Shown here piece by piece: positions 22,101 through 34,523 of a stretch of DNA of 64,000 bases. Every line of letters starts with the position of its first letter. Positions within the stretch are counted from its first letter, which is position 1. Made by a program: the position numbers and the translations under genes. The notes beneath the pieces are model-generated. The model was not told the DNA's origin and searched no databases. It was given only the letters and a program-made list of their open reading frames with translations. This DNA comes from Primula veris (Eukaryota > Streptophyta > Magnoliopsida > Ericales > Primulaceae), in the NCBI GenBank assembly GCA_963682055.1, contig OY821744.1, forward strand, positions 25,954,967 to 26,018,966. The letters are read 5' to 3'.

Positions 22101-25100
22101 CCTGAGAATTCATTAGTAAGTGTTAACAGAGTATAGAGCACAAACTATAGAAGGTACCTCCATCACTCTTTTGACTTGTTCAGCATTATCAAAAGTTATA
22201 AAACCGACTTTCATGCCATTCTTTTTCTTTGCTGACTTGTAGACAATCCCCTGGAAGTTTCAAATAATACATCAGCAAACTGATTATAACAATATGCAGA
22301 AAGTCAAAAATCCAAAATCTAAAATTAAGAGAGGAATAGAGAGAGATGAATTTTTTTGGTGATATTGACGTGGTTCACGAAAAACTTCTATTGGCATAAT
22401 GACACAATCAAAACAGTGGCAATTTGCAAGTAATAACAATAAGGTCGAGAATCTCCAATTATTCATCCTTTTGCCAATTAGAGTGCTTCACAAAAAAGTG
22501 AAAAGTAAAGACAGAATCTGATGGAGATATGTGGATTTGGATGAAAACTTTTGGGTGTAAAAAGTTTTATGCCCAATAAACTGGATTCCCCCGTACTTCA
22601 AAAGTCAGTAGTTGTTCAAAATTTCAAGAACAGTGCTTTAGCTCTAAGTTAAATCCACTGAGGGTGGCAAATAGCCATTAGGAGCAACAACTAATACTAA
22701 AATTGCGAGAACCAAGACTAGTAAACTACATTCTAATTTTTCAACCTGCAAGCTTATCAAATAAAAAACATTTACTACTGTATTAGACTATTAGTTCCAG
22801 TACTTGAAAGAAAAAAAGAAAAAAAAAAGAAAGTGAAATGCATGATCTACAAAGTTAGTCAAGCTAACATGGTGTAGTACCCTTCTTTCATATTTAACAA
22901 GGACAATATCATTTGGAATTGCTTAAAAGTGGTAGCTCTCTCACCCAGTTCTCATGGTCTAGCCCTTGGCTTCAAGGGAACTGCTTCCTTACTGACATTA
23001 AGAACTATGGTACCAATCGGGATGACCAAATTATAATTAGTGAGAATTTTTCACTTTCAAATTGACCATACTTGTATCCTTTTCCTCAAACTAGCAGAAA
23101 ACCCATGAGTAAAGGTACCTTTACTCATAATACACAATTAAACGGACTTTGTAATTAGATAATTCCGTAAAAGGTATTGGGGTTATTAGCTTAAACTTCT
23201 ATCTTCTCTTTAACCAGGAAAAAAAACTCAAGTCTTTTTAAGCTTGTCGGCCATATGTCGCACAATCTATAAGCAAAAAATCAGAAAAACAAAAATTAAA
23301 AATTTCAACCAAACAATCCCTCTACATCAAACACAAATACAGACACAAGAAGCTATTAGTAAATTCTGAATTCCACCATTCTCCTAATATGAAAGCTTTA
23401 AACATAGTTGTCAGTTTAATTTAGAGACAAGGACTTGCTTTAAAACTAGTGCAGATTTTAGTAAGTTTTTTTGACTAAAAACTCTGATTCCAAACGGGTC
23501 CAATTTTTTTTTTCTAATTTACTCCCGGAAAAAAACCTAACCTTTACTTCGAGAAACCCTCGTAACCACTCAGCAGTCCACCTCATAGGCCAATTCGCCA
23601 AACACTTATTGTTACACTATAAAAAACATCACAAAAAATGAAATAACTCTAAAATACATCGAACTAAACAAAAACATAAGCCGAATATTGATTACTCCAA
23701 TGTTTGGAGCTTCTTTAGTTTAATATATATTTACTATAAGTTAAATAAACATAATAAACTCTAATTTTTAGCCCAAAACAAACCCAAACCTTTTCTTCGA
23801 GAACCCTCTCAACCTCTCAGCGGTCCACCTCATAGGCAAATTCACCAAACACTTGAACAAAACCACATCCCTTTCTTCCAAAGAATTAATACAGACTGTT
23901 ATTAATATGTCGAATTAAACAAAAAACATAAGCTGAATATCGATTTACTCCTATTACTCAAAACAGTATCTTTACATTATAAGTTGGATAAACATAATAA
24001 ACTCTAATTTCACTGAACACTCGCAGCAACCTCTCGGTGTCCATCTCCTAGGCAAATTCACCAAACACTCCTAACTGTATTGTTACACTAGAAAAGAGTG
24101 AAATAAGCGGAATATCTATTTACTTCTATGTTTTGATAAGTTTTACTCATAACTGTATATTTACACTATAAGTTAGCTAAATATAATAAACTCTAATCTC
24201 ACCCCAAAAAAAAACATCACAAAATGTTAAATAACTCTAAAATATGTCGAATTAAACAAAAACACATAAGCTGAATACCGATTTACTCCTATTACTCGTA
24301 ACTATATCTATACACTATAAGTTGGAAAAACATTAAAAAAAAAAACTCTGATTTTTAGTAATTTCACCCCAAAAACCCCAAATCTTATCGTCGAGAAACC
24401 CAAGTAGCCTCTCGGCGGTCCACCTCATAGGCAAGTTCACGAAACAGTTGCAAGTGTTTTGCTACACTATAAAGAACATCACAAAATCCTATGTTTTGAA
24501 CTTATTTAGGTCTTACTCAAAACTGTATTTCTACAACATAAAGTGGGCATAAATAGTACATCTAATTTACCACAAAAAAAAAACTAACCTTTTCGTCAAG
24601 AAAACCAAGTAGCCTCTCGGCGGTCCACCTCATAGGCAGATTCACCAAACACTCGCAACTGTTTTGTTACACTAAAAAAAACATCACAAAATCCTATGTT
24701 TTGAACTTATTTAAATCTTAGTCGTAATTGTATTTCTACACCATGAAGTGGGCATTAAAAGTAAACCTAAATTACTGCCAACAAAAAACTAAAAACCTAA
24801 CCTTATCGTCGAGAAACCCTCTCAACCTCTCGGCGGTCCACCTCATAGGCAAGTTCACCAAACACTTAGACAACGAATGATCCAAAACCCCATCCACTTC
24901 TTCCAACGCATCCGTCATCATCACCTCCCCCACCGCCACGTCATCATCCTCCCCCTCCTCCTTCACCTTCTTCACCCTCTCGGAGGTCGGGTCCCAGGTC
25001 TTGTCGGGCCGTTGTCTCAGCTCGGCCTCGGTGTGGGCGTAGCGGCAGGTATCCCCGTGGGAGCATGTCCCGCTGTGGGAACGGAAGTAGGAGCACAGGC

Positions 25101-25284
25101 TCGTCTTCCATAGAGGGTGTAGAGAGAGAGGCTTTTGTTCTTCTCCCTCATTGTTATCTCTCTTCCGTTTATCTCCTACTTCGGGGGGAGATTCGGTTAC
25201 AGTTTGGACTGATTCGACAGCGTTAGTTGACGGTGTTTGTGACTGTTGTTGCTCCGTTAGGGTTTCGGCGGGAGGGGATGACAT
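16183..25284 (-). CDS. CCCH zinc-finger tRNA (uracil-5-)-methyltransferase, TrmA/TRM2 family
   Basis: 14 exons on the minus strand (in gene order): 25284-24802, 22250-22158, 22050-21781, 21225-21153, 20804-20672, 20592-20439, 20276-20217, 19797-19678, 18405-18232, 18150-18016, 17703-17608, 17495-17190, 16603-16560, 16432-16183. All borders are GT/AG, phases join, and the product is 796 residues, close to the ~800 I recall for the Arabidopsis relative. Domains: CCCH finger C64-C74-C80-H84; RRM-like segment about 136-195 across exons 1-3; TrmA-type catalytic domain with DICCGTGTIGL (SAM binding, 547-557), DPPRAGLHP (690-698), the SCNP nucleophile C718, and C-terminal VDLFPHTPHCEVVMLLER with the likely base E789. 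The family methylates U54 of tRNA to m5U (rT) using SAM. The start at 25284 has A at -3; an upstream in-frame ATG at 25311 would add 9 residues in poorer context. Intron 1 (2.55 kb) holds an array of exon-1-end copies. Relatives are annotated as zinc finger CCCH domain protein 24. Confidence 0.93.
18864..19037. mobile_element. hAT-like MITE in a methyltransferase intron
   Basis: 174 bp with termini CAGTGTTTGAAAA and CAAGGTTTCAAAA (inverted), flanked by the exact 8-bp duplication CAAGTAAT (18856-18863 and 19038-19045). The interior is rich in CTAGGCGG/GGCGCCTA-type motifs in both directions. It sits in the intron between exons 8 and 9. Confidence 0.88.
23530..24870 (-). repeat. Tandem array of exon-1-end copies in methyltransferase intron 1
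   Basis: The real end of exon 1 encodes CLVNLPMRWTAERLRGFLDDK followed by donor GTTAGG. Five further copies lie downstream in the intron, centred on CGGCGGTCC-like cores at about 24618, 24413, 24035, 23820 and 23571 (real copy 24831). Spacing is about 205-250 bp, with one gap of 378 bp holding a copy that lacks the coding part. The copy at 24618 still reads ECLVNLPMRWTAERLLGFLDEK with a GT donor, and the one at 23571 reads CLANWPMRWTAEWLRGFLEVK with donor GTTAGG. The 24413 copy has lost the donor GT and the 23820 copy has a 1-bp deletion. Intron sequence between copies (CATCACAAAATCCTATG, CTGTATTTCTACA) repeats too. Confidence 0.88.
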
Positions 25285-25426
25285 TGTATATTTGTATTGT
25301 GGTGTATGCAATATCTATCTCTCTATATATTATATGTATATCTATGCTATATGTGTGTATGTATGTATGTATGTATAGTGTGTATTGATTGACGAGGATG
25401 ACGAGAAAGAAGGTGGTTTAATTATG

Positions 25427-25434
25427 TTATATAA
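25427..25434 (-). promoter_or_regulatory. Possible TATA box of the methyltransferase gene
   Basis: TTATATAA about 145 bp upstream of the chosen ATG at 25284. A (TATG)n microsatellite (about 25358-25377) lies between it and the coding start, in the presumed 5' leader. Confidence 0.35.
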
Positions 25435-25439
25435 GTGGG

Positions 25440-27976
25440 CTTATTTGGGACGAGACCAGGTTATGGGTTTGTACTCATGCAGCAAAAATCGGCCCAAATT
25501 TATACTTCCCGGTAGTTTTAATTACATTAGAAAGTTATAAATATATTTTTAATTTAAATTAAATAATTATTATTGTTAATTTTTGAAATGTATTCATTAC
25601 AGTATTTGAGAATATTTTATTATTTTTATTATTTTTTCATTGATAAATTAGGAAAGTAGACGCTTATTTTGAAATAGTCAAATATGAAATAGTTGACACT
25701 TATTTAGAGACGGGGATAATACTGTATAAAAAAACACATATCGAAAAATTAAGGAACGGACTAAAAATTCTAAATATTTATATTTAGGTTTTATCTCCTA
25801 AACATATTTAAAAATTGGACCAATTTATTGAACATAGACCGTTTATAAAATGACTCTCTACTATTTCCTATTGTTTTCAAATGATTTCAATTGACCTTTG
25901 ATTGTGTTTCAAAATGGTCATATAGATTGTGTTCAAAATGGACACCAACTGTTTTTAAACGAGCATACATTCTTTATCTTGTGTCATTGTTTAGAACAAT
26001 TTGTCATTTAAACTTTTTAAAAATAGTCCAAATGACCCATCTTGTTTACTTTTTCGTCATTGTTTACTCTATTATGCCGTTTAGACACGGTCTTAATGGT
26101 TTTTTTTAGTTTTTTTTATTTGTTGTGATTTTGTGATTTTAGTGGTTTTCCATTTCTAAAGGGGTTTTTTCGTATATTCGAATTTTTGGCTTTTCCCGGC
26201 TTTTTTTAGGTTTTCTCGACCTTTTTTGTTCTTTTATTTTTCTTATTCCATTCTACAGTGATTTTGGAATTTTCTTTTTTTTTAAAAATTTTCATTTAAT
26301 TTTTTTACCATCTTCCGGGTGTTTGTTCGGGTTTATTGATTTTTTTTATCTTATGGCTTGTGATGGATTTTTCTAAAGTTGTTTGGATTTTAGTTCTTTT
26401 TTTCTAATAATACATTTATTTTAAAATTAGTTTAACTAATTATGTGGAATTCACCTTAAAATAAAACAGTGGGCAGAAAAGTGTCAAAAGTGATACTGGT
26501 CAAAAAATAAATTCATTTTAAATTTTCTGTAACCTATTTTAAAAGTAATATATCATAAATTTAATCGAACCTAATCAAAAAGTATATCACTTTTTTTTTG
26601 TAGTTAAGTTGCAGTGTGTGAGTAAATTTTAGGTAGACTCGTCTTACCACATAGTATTTATTATGTAGTGTGTCAAACTAAGCATTATATGACATGCGAA
26701 GAAAGTGTACAAAATAAGTTAAAATTCAAAAGTATATAAAAAAACATAAATGAGTAATTTTTCCAACCAACTAACTTACGTAATTATCATCTCATATACA
26801 TCATATAATTTATCAATTTTGGCTTTCAAATATTAATATTATTATAAGTAAAAAGCTACATGTTATACATTAATTGTGACATAATATATTTTATATATCA
26901 TAATATTATAAAATAAATTGGTTTAATATTAATTGTATTATATCTTGTAACATATGATGCATTAAATATAATTTTTTTAATTAATATTATGTTCCGACAA
27001 ATAAAATATATTAAAATCATCAATTTTTTTTAAAATTTTAACTATTATTCAACTTTATGATAGCCTCAACTTGGGTTCTGTAATATTATATTTGTATTTT
27101 TATTGTGTTGTAATGTTCCGTAAAATCTAATATCTTAAAATTATTAATTTTTTAATTAATATTTAAATTTAGTATAGTATTATAACTAGAGTTTTATAAT
27201 ATTATATTTGAAATTTTATTGAGTTGTAAATTTAGTTTTAGTTTTCGAAATTATAATTACACAGTTTTTGTTTAAGTTTTTTTTTTAATTCTTATATTTT
27301 ATTTCTCACAAGTTTTCGATTACATAATAAGTCTTTTCTATATGAAAATGTAAATTAAAAGAATTACAGCCGGATGATTTATCCTATAAGATAAATATAA
27401 AAATATATTTAATAAAACTTAAATTATTATTATGTATTAAAAAATAAAGTGAATCTTGATAATTTTGATCAAATTCTCTGATCTGAGTTTTTTTTTCCAA
27501 AAAAAAATAGGAACAAAGTTTTTTTCAAAAAACATAGGAAAGAGAGAGAAGTAGCGAAAATACGAGAAAGGTGATTTTAATATGTATAAATGACATGCGA
27601 AAATTTTTTTTGTGACACCACAATCTTACATGGTAGACGATCAAAATCTAAAAACACTTTACTCTCTTCACTTTATCTAATAACCTATCACACACCAACC
27701 ATAGTCAGGATCGCAAGGTACGCATTAATTTGACATAGTGATGTATGTGTATGTATAGGCTTTAATTAGGACCTGTTAAATACGAGTCCGGATCCTTTAT
27801 CCCGCACCGTTCCTGTATTTGCTCATATTTCAAAATTGTAGACCTTGTTTTCTATGTTTACAAACGGTGTTACAACGTATTGTATACAAATTTCGTAATA
27901 TTTAGACAAAATTGCATATTAATTATTATTTTACTTAATAGTATAGGTATAGATATAGATATAGAGAGAAGAAGGG
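25440..27976. other. Shared intergenic region between divergent genes, no gene seen
   Basis: About 2.5 kb of very AT-rich DNA between the minus-strand tRNA methyltransferase and the plus-strand BET3 gene, so it should contain both promoters. A T-rich stretch lies at 26100-26420. No coding frame or clear transposon was identified. Confidence 0.55.
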
Positions 27977-30900
27977 ATGGCTCCTCCGATGACGGTAGCT
28001 CCTAGATCCGGTGATGCCATTTTCGCCTCCGTTGACCGTGTCGTAAGCTTTTTCTCCTCTTTCATTTCACTAACTAACAAAACGCTTCATAATTTGATAT
28101 CCAATTATTAGATTAATTAAGTAATTGACAGAACGCGGAGCTGTTCACGCTAACATATGGTGCGATTGTGAGGCAACTACTAACTGATCTCGAAGAGGTC
28201 GATGACGTTAACAAACAGCTTGATCTAATGTTTGTATCTTTTCCTTCCCTCTCTCTCTTTTTATATTCTTATCTGTTTATACATCTATGATTCATTTTCT
28301 CTGTGTATATAAATTCGGTGTTTGGTACCCCAAGCTGCTTTATTATCAAGAAAATAGAAAGTAAAAGTGGATTTACGTTTGTCACTAGATTGTTTGTACT
28401 TATGATTTGTCCCCAAGCAAACATATTCGGTTGGGGATTACTTTCAGAAGTCGCTAGGCAGACTAAAGACGGGAGGTGGGGCCTAGGCGGGAAAACCATC
28501 TTTTAACATTTTTTTGGGGATTTTTCTGGATTCTCATGTACTGTAAATTTTAATTAACACCACCCTAAAATTAAACATTTGCACATCATTTATTTATCGG
28601 TATACTATCAAGACTTCAACAAAAGGTATGTAAGTAGTATATATTATAAAGAAAGATGTATTCAAAGACAAATTTGAAAAACAAATGTTGATTGATTATC
28701 AACATGTTTTTGGGCTAAGCATTTATAATTTTTTATAAATAAAAAAAAACCCACCTATTTTGACTGGATTGACCCGAGTTTAACCATATCAAAGCTGCTG
28801 TTATCAAACGGGGTGGCAGACCAAGGCCTAGAGCCTAGGCGGGGACTAAGCAGAGTAAGGCGGGGACTTTTGAAACAGATAGTACTCTATTATAATTTAA
28901 GGAGCTGAGAGTCTGCCTCATAAATCGAGACGATTTTAATTGGGGTCATCAGTCATGCTCGGCTGATTGTAATAACTATGCTTGTTATATTGATTAGCTA
29001 TCTGCCTATTGTATATTGTCAATGACTTACACACAATTCCAATAAAGGTTCTGGTATTGTGTATTATTATAATCCTTCAATGTATTCCCAATGAAATTCA
29101 CTGACCATCTCAACTGTTTCTGATAAAACTCACCAGTCTCAAAATTTTGATCAATTTCAAATTTATCATCATGTGTCACTATAGGTAGTCAATTACTTGC
29201 ACCCTGATTTAATTTTGAACTCTCTTTTTCTCCTGCAGGGGTTATAATATTGGAATTCGATTGATTGACGAATTCTTGGCAAAATCCAATGTCTCTAGAT
29301 GTGTTGATTTCAAGGAAACTGCTGAAGTAATTGCAAAGGTCTGTTGTTCTTGTCTTTGGAAAAAAGTTACTGTCCTTATTTTCCTTTCGGTGTACTTGCA
29401 TCTTTGTTTTGACTAAAATAAGGTACAGAAAGAAAATCCTGTACTATGAACTGCAAAGGCTCTGAATATGCGATCTTATTAACTTTACCTGATATAAACG
29501 CATCTATACAAGATAAAATATTGTTGCCGTTATATTTTAACAGTTTTGTTCTCTCATTAACATTGCACGTAGAGCCATAAACTACTTTGGAGTTTGGAAG
29601 CCTGAAACAGTTTTTAAGGTTTTGTGACCATGAGACTATATGTACCTATCTTAACTCTATCATATTATGTTGACACTTACATGTCCATAAAATAAAAGAG
29701 AAGGATGAAGATGAACACTAGAAACATAAGAACTTGATGGTGTGGTTGCTTGAACATTTTGAAGAAGTGAAATCTCACACTTATTCTGGACTGGACTAAA
29801 ACTAAGTTAATCAACATATATTGTTTCTTGCTCACGTATATTTCCTTCTCTAATAACTCATGAGCATGTATAACAATTGCATCGCCTCTTTTTGATCTTT
29901 CTATCAATTCTATTGTGATATATCTGGGAGGGTAAATTTTATTTTTGTCTTTAAACTTTGGTCTCTGTTTGATTTCTGTCCTTATACTTTTGTATTAAAA
30001 AACTACAAATTGTGCATGTTTTGTCCCTAAACCTACCGGTGGTAGTTTTCTCGTTAAAAGGAAACAATTTTGTATTTATCTAATCATTTTATCTTCCAAA
30101 AACTACATGTTTCCAATTATAGCTGATGAATAGAAGTAATTCTGTTGAGAATATCAAATACTGTCTTCTTTAACGATAAAACTAATGGTGTTACTTTTGG
30201 GACGAAAAATGCACAACTCGTGGGGATCAGATACTAAAATCACGTCCCACAAGAGTATCGGACAGATACTAAATTTAAGCACTAGGAATGAAACTAACCC
30301 ATACTTTAATATTCTTTATATATCTCATAGTCGCACCGATCTTAAGATGCTAGGTTTACTGATACTTCTGCAACAGGTTGGACTTAAAATGTTTCTTGGG
30401 GTTACTGCTTCCGTGTCAAATTGGGACGCTGAGGGAACTTGTTGCAGTCTTATTTTAGAGGATAATCCTCTTGTAGACTTTGTTGAACTTCCCGATACAT
30501 GTCAAGGTTTATATTATTGCAATATCCTAAGTGGTGTAATCAGAGGAGCCCTTGAGATGGTAAGTTCCCTATTCTGTGAGACTAATTGAAATATATTCTG
30601 GATGTTAACACGTTATATATCTTGGGTGTGTATCCGTAATTGCATACACATACTCCTATAGAAAAGCATAAGTGTCAGATTCTACATTTAGATTCAGAGG
30701 CAACGCAAACTGGGGGATACACGTAAATTGCCTACACATGCTCCTATTAAAAAACATTAGTGTCCAGATTCTGTGCTTAGATTCAGTGGCAACGACAGCT
30801 TGGGGATACGCATCTCCTGTGGTTAAGACTTAAGAGTCATGGCCTCATGGGTCTATCTTAAAGAAATACAATTAACATCCCTTATTGGAAACTGGGGGTA

Positions 30901-32670
30901 CCTATCAAATTCATTTTTAGTCCTGCCTTCGATCACAAAGTTTAAAGTTTAACGATTAATTATTCATTTGTAAATTCAAAAGAATTATGGGGTGGACTAT
31001 AGCACTGTGTGTTTTAACACAAAAGACAGATGAAAGAGGGAAATACGTATAGTGTATTTTCATCCTTACCTCAACGTTGCAGTATACTGATTTTCAAATT
31101 TGTCAAGAATAGTGTTTAGATACAGGGGCGTATACACATATTCTGTTGCCTAGAGTCATGGGTCGTTCAAAAAGAAACACAAAATACTTTCGTATTTCCT
31201 AATAAGAATGGAATATCAAATTTATTGTGAGTCATGGCTTAGATGACATTCTTTATATTCAGTGATTAATGATTCGTTTGTAATTCCAATAATTATGCTA
31301 TATTATCAGGTGTTAGGTTTGATTTGAACTAGAATATTCGGTCCCAAATATATTTGGCCAAATAGAAAAGACAGCTGAAACAGGGAAACAAATTTGTGAA
31401 TTTACACCCTTACCTCTTTGTGAGCCTTTGGCCTCACACTCTTGCCATGTACAGTTATTATACATTATTTTTGCTCACATTTCCAGCACATGAGGCGAAC
31501 CATGTTACCTGTTATTATTTGGTTGCAATGACTATATCTGAATGCTTGGGAGGCTGTAAGGAGACTTGTTGAAGGAATTCAGTTTTGACATATTTTTTAA
31601 GCAGGTCCTTCGGTCTTTTTTCGTTTTAGCCTTTTGGGTACATTGCATTGCAAAATCCGCATATACAAAAAAGAACTGTAAATTGGTATTTCTTGAAAAG
31701 TTAAGCACTCCTAATTCTTAAAGACTAAAGAATTGTTCAAATGACGAGATTGCAAGCAATGGAAACGTAGAAATACTTCTAAGGTTTTTTTTTGTGTTAA
31801 TCCTTTTTGTTGCCTATACTTTCAGATATCTATACATTTACAGAAGGCGAAGGAGCAGCAAGGCTTCTTTAGATATATAAGATGGTTTAGTTATTGTAAC
31901 TTGCCCACTTTTGCCATGTGATAAAAACTTAATGTTTTCATACATCATGTTTTTTGGGAAATGTTTTCGATATCTACATAAAAATATAAAATCGTCAACT
32001 GAGACAAGGCTGCTGATCATGGGAAACCCTGTTTTCTTTTTGTGTTAGTTATAATGCCTATGATATTACTACAGTTTGTCATTTAGTTTTAGCAAAAAAA
32101 AAAACATGATGACAGATTTCTCTCGTAATCGTGGCAGAAATATAAAGCTGGCTCACATCTTAATTGGGAACTAGAATGTCGTTGTTATTATGCCTAGGCC
32201 TTGGCCTTTTTTAGTTAAAAATAAGTTTCATGATCAATTCTAACCAAGACTAATACCTCCTGGAATTTTACTCTTTAAAGGGTGAGGGCAACCTTAGAAT
32301 AATTTTTTTCTTTTTGTTGATAGTTTTAATGCCTAAGGTATTATTATAGTTTGTGTTTTAGTTTTTAGCAAAGAAACACAGACTCATAATCGCTGGATCA
32401 CATCTTTATTGGGGACTAGAACATCCAAAAAAAATGAGGAAGGATTACGTATAATTTGTCATTATGCATAGCACCTTTTGTTAAAAATATAATTTCATGA
32501 TAAATTTAAACCAAGACTAATACTTCCTGGATTTTTTTTCTTTAAAGGTGTCGATGAAGACGGAAGTCACTTGGATTCGCGATATGCTTCGTGGGGATGA
32601 CGCTTTTGAGCTGCAGGTTAAACTTCTGAAGCAAATTCCGGAGGAATATCCTTATAAGGATGACGAGTAG
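27977..32670 (+). CDS. BET3: TRAPP complex subunit BET3/TRAPPC3
   Basis: Five exons: 27977-28042, 28132-28229, 29239-29338, 30377-30559, 32548-32670. They join in phase to 189 residues, close to the 186 I recall for the Arabidopsis protein. The sequence is that of a typical BET3: SGDAIFASVDRV, NAELFTLTYGAIVRQLLTDL, GYNIGIRLIDEFLAKS, RCVDFKETAEVIAKV, GLKMFLGVTASVSNWD, NPLVDFVELPDTCQGLYYCN, VSMKTEVTWIRDMLRGDD and a C-terminal YPYKDDE. C76 (in SRCVDF) matches the conserved cysteine that is acylated in the hydrophobic channel of human TRAPPC3 (C68). BET3 is a core subunit of TRAPP, the complex that activates Rab/Ypt1 GTPases and tethers ER-to-Golgi vesicles. Exon 2 ends ...CTAAT before donor GTTTGT, so the Met-Gly junction is split across introns. 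The ATG has G at +4. Introns 3 and 4 contain duplications; the coding sequence looks intact. Confidence 0.95.
28448..28875. mobile_element. Possible degraded hAT-like element in BET3 intron 2
   Basis: GC-rich ends with the CTAGGCGGG theme (CGCTAGGCAGACTAAAGACG on the left; GAGCCTAGGCGGGGACTAAG and ACTTTTGAAACAG on the right) resemble the ends of the MITE at 18864-19037. No 8-bp duplication was found and the middle is AT-rich, so the borders are estimates. Confidence 0.4.
30625..30804 (+). repeat. Tandem duplication (~90 bp x2) in BET3 intron 4
   Basis: Units at about 30625-30714 and 30715-30804 share CATACTCCTAT/CATGCTCCTAT, AAGTGTCAGATTCT/TAGTGTCCAGATTCT, TTAGATTCAG.GGCAACG and a terminal TGGGG. 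They are about 80% alike. Confidence 0.75.
32031..32549 (+). repeat. Duplicated 3' splice region of BET3 intron 4
   Basis: Segment 1 (about 32031-32282) and segment 2 (about 32304-32549) align along their length: TTTTCTTTTTGT, TAATGCCTA, ACAGTTTGT/ATAGTTTGT, TTTTAGCAAA, CACATCTT.ATTGGG.ACTAGAA, CAAGACTAATAC.TCCTGG and a final CTTTAAAGG. Segment 2 ends at the real exon-5 acceptor; segment 1 ends at the same motif followed by GGTGAGGGC, with no exon 5. Confidence 0.82.
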
Positions 32671-34523
32671 CTCGTAACGTAAAATCTAATTACATTGTGT
32701 AATGCAATAACCTTCGGGTATACTGGGACAATTGGTAGTTGGCATAGTATTTTTCCTGCCTTTCTCCGTATCTAGTGGCACTTTTATTTTCTGGTGTGAT
32801 TTTATAACCTGCGATGGCCTTACCACCAGAATTTTCTTTTGAAAATTTGTCATGTTTTATTTTAAGCTGCATTGTTTTCCACCTATAATTTTCTGAGCTG
32901 TAATGATACATATTTATTTCATTAGTATTATCGTGACCTACTTGTTGTGCCCCATTCCAACTCTAAGATTTACGGGTTTTGTTACATGCGTGTAATAATA
33001 AGAACCGTTCGGCTATAGGTGGCGGCAGTTAGGTTAATTAGCAGATCAGGCCTCGGATGATCAATGGTCAGAAACAAAGCAGTTTAATAATGCCAGTGTA
33101 ACAGTCGGAAGTTTCAAATAGTTCAAATGAGTGTTGATAACTAGAAATGCAAGTCTGAGAACAATCAGAATAACATAATCAGCTTGCTTTTTATTTTCAT
33201 TCAATCTTTTATTAATCTTCGATTACCCTTCCTAAATATTTTGTAAATCTAATACACTGCAAAATTGGCATCTTAGTAGACTTTTCTTGGCTGAAAAACG
33301 ATCACAAAACTCAAATCCAACACAAACATTACAATCACACAACACACAGCCACAATCACATCACACCCCAGCACCAAATTCACCATCGCATTACCCTCCA
33401 ACATTAACAACAAATCAGAAAATTGTGAATCACAAGCATCACTACAGAACAATCTTGTATAACATAGAAAAATCGATAAACACGGAACCATGATTTTTTA
33501 TCATCAATTATTACAATAAAGTAATCAAATTAAATTCACAAATTTATGTCCTTCAAGGGAACGGAAAATTTGTGGAGCGTGCATTTTTTTGTGCATCATC
33601 AAGTTATAAATCAACACTTCACGTTAATTGCTGAAGATTCCAACAATTTGAGAAGTGACCGAAATCAAATCAATTAAAGGCACGAAAAATTGATTTCCGT
33701 TTATTTTTGGTGAAAAATGCGTTAAATGTGTTTATAAAGCAAAAGGTGGGGCATACGCTGGAGTTATGAGTGTGTCGATCGGAGTTGATGTTGGTGGAAG
33801 TTGATTGCGGTCTCATAGAAAGAGAGTGAATTGGAATTATTTTAAAGGGTAGCACCTCTTTTAAAGTAAGATAAAAAAAAGAGATTACTAGTTTTAAAGA
33901 ATTAACTAAAATGTTTATATCCTTGCAATTTTCTATTTCCTTTTCTTCACATTCTCTTTTCTTAGAAAAGCTTACATACAATCGATTACAAAAAAAAAAA
34001 AAAAAACTTACATACAATCATCATCGACTAGCAAGAGTTCTCTGTAGACTAGCTTTTAAGTTTTACTATGAGCTACTTTTCTTTTCTATAGCAAGTGAAA
34101 GAACATTAGTTTCTTTAAAACATTTTACCAGGAAATTTTTACAATTGATGGACTTGATTAACGTAATTGTACTATATTGAAACAATAAGACTGCGTAGCT
34201 TTATCTGGTCCCCAGATTAAAACATTTGAAGAAGAAGAAACATGGTACACAAAATAGATAAAGATTCAAATAAAAATGCTTCTTTCTTAAAGAGAAGATG
34301 TTCTTAACAACCTTCTCAAAGATTACAACTAAATGAGGCCTCGGTATTTTATTTTTTTCTGTAGGTCGAGGCCTCAGTATTGTTTTCTTCGGGGCAGCAC
34401 TTCGCTCGCCACCTAGACTGAGACACCACCAATACTGTGATCTATCCCACAGTTACATGATCTTACTCCAATTTTTTTGAATACAATAACCTGGAATTAT
34501 TTGTAGTTTTTACCAATTTCATC
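32671..34523. other. Intergenic between convergent BET3 and beta-galactosidase 1
   Basis: About 1.85 kb with both 3' flanks. A His/Asn/Thr-rich open frame at 33287-33493 comes from CA-rich sequence (ACACAACACACAGCC) and is not believed to be a gene. An A-tract lies at about 33989-34006, followed by a copy of the sequence just before it (CTTACATACAATC). Confidence 0.55.

Noticed and set aside
24877..25378. Plus-strand frames over exon 1 of the tRNA methyltransferase
   Set aside because: Shadows of the minus-strand coding exon, which has a clear CCCH finger and correct splicing.
30185..30589. 134-residue frame spanning BET3 exon 4
   Set aside because: Only the part from 30377 to 30559 is coding; the rest is intron read-through before the acceptor and after the donor.
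33287..33493. His/Asn/Thr-rich open frame and its opposite-strand Cys/Val-rich frame
   Set aside because: Produced by CA-rich sequence; no domain, no splice structure and no homology I can recognise.
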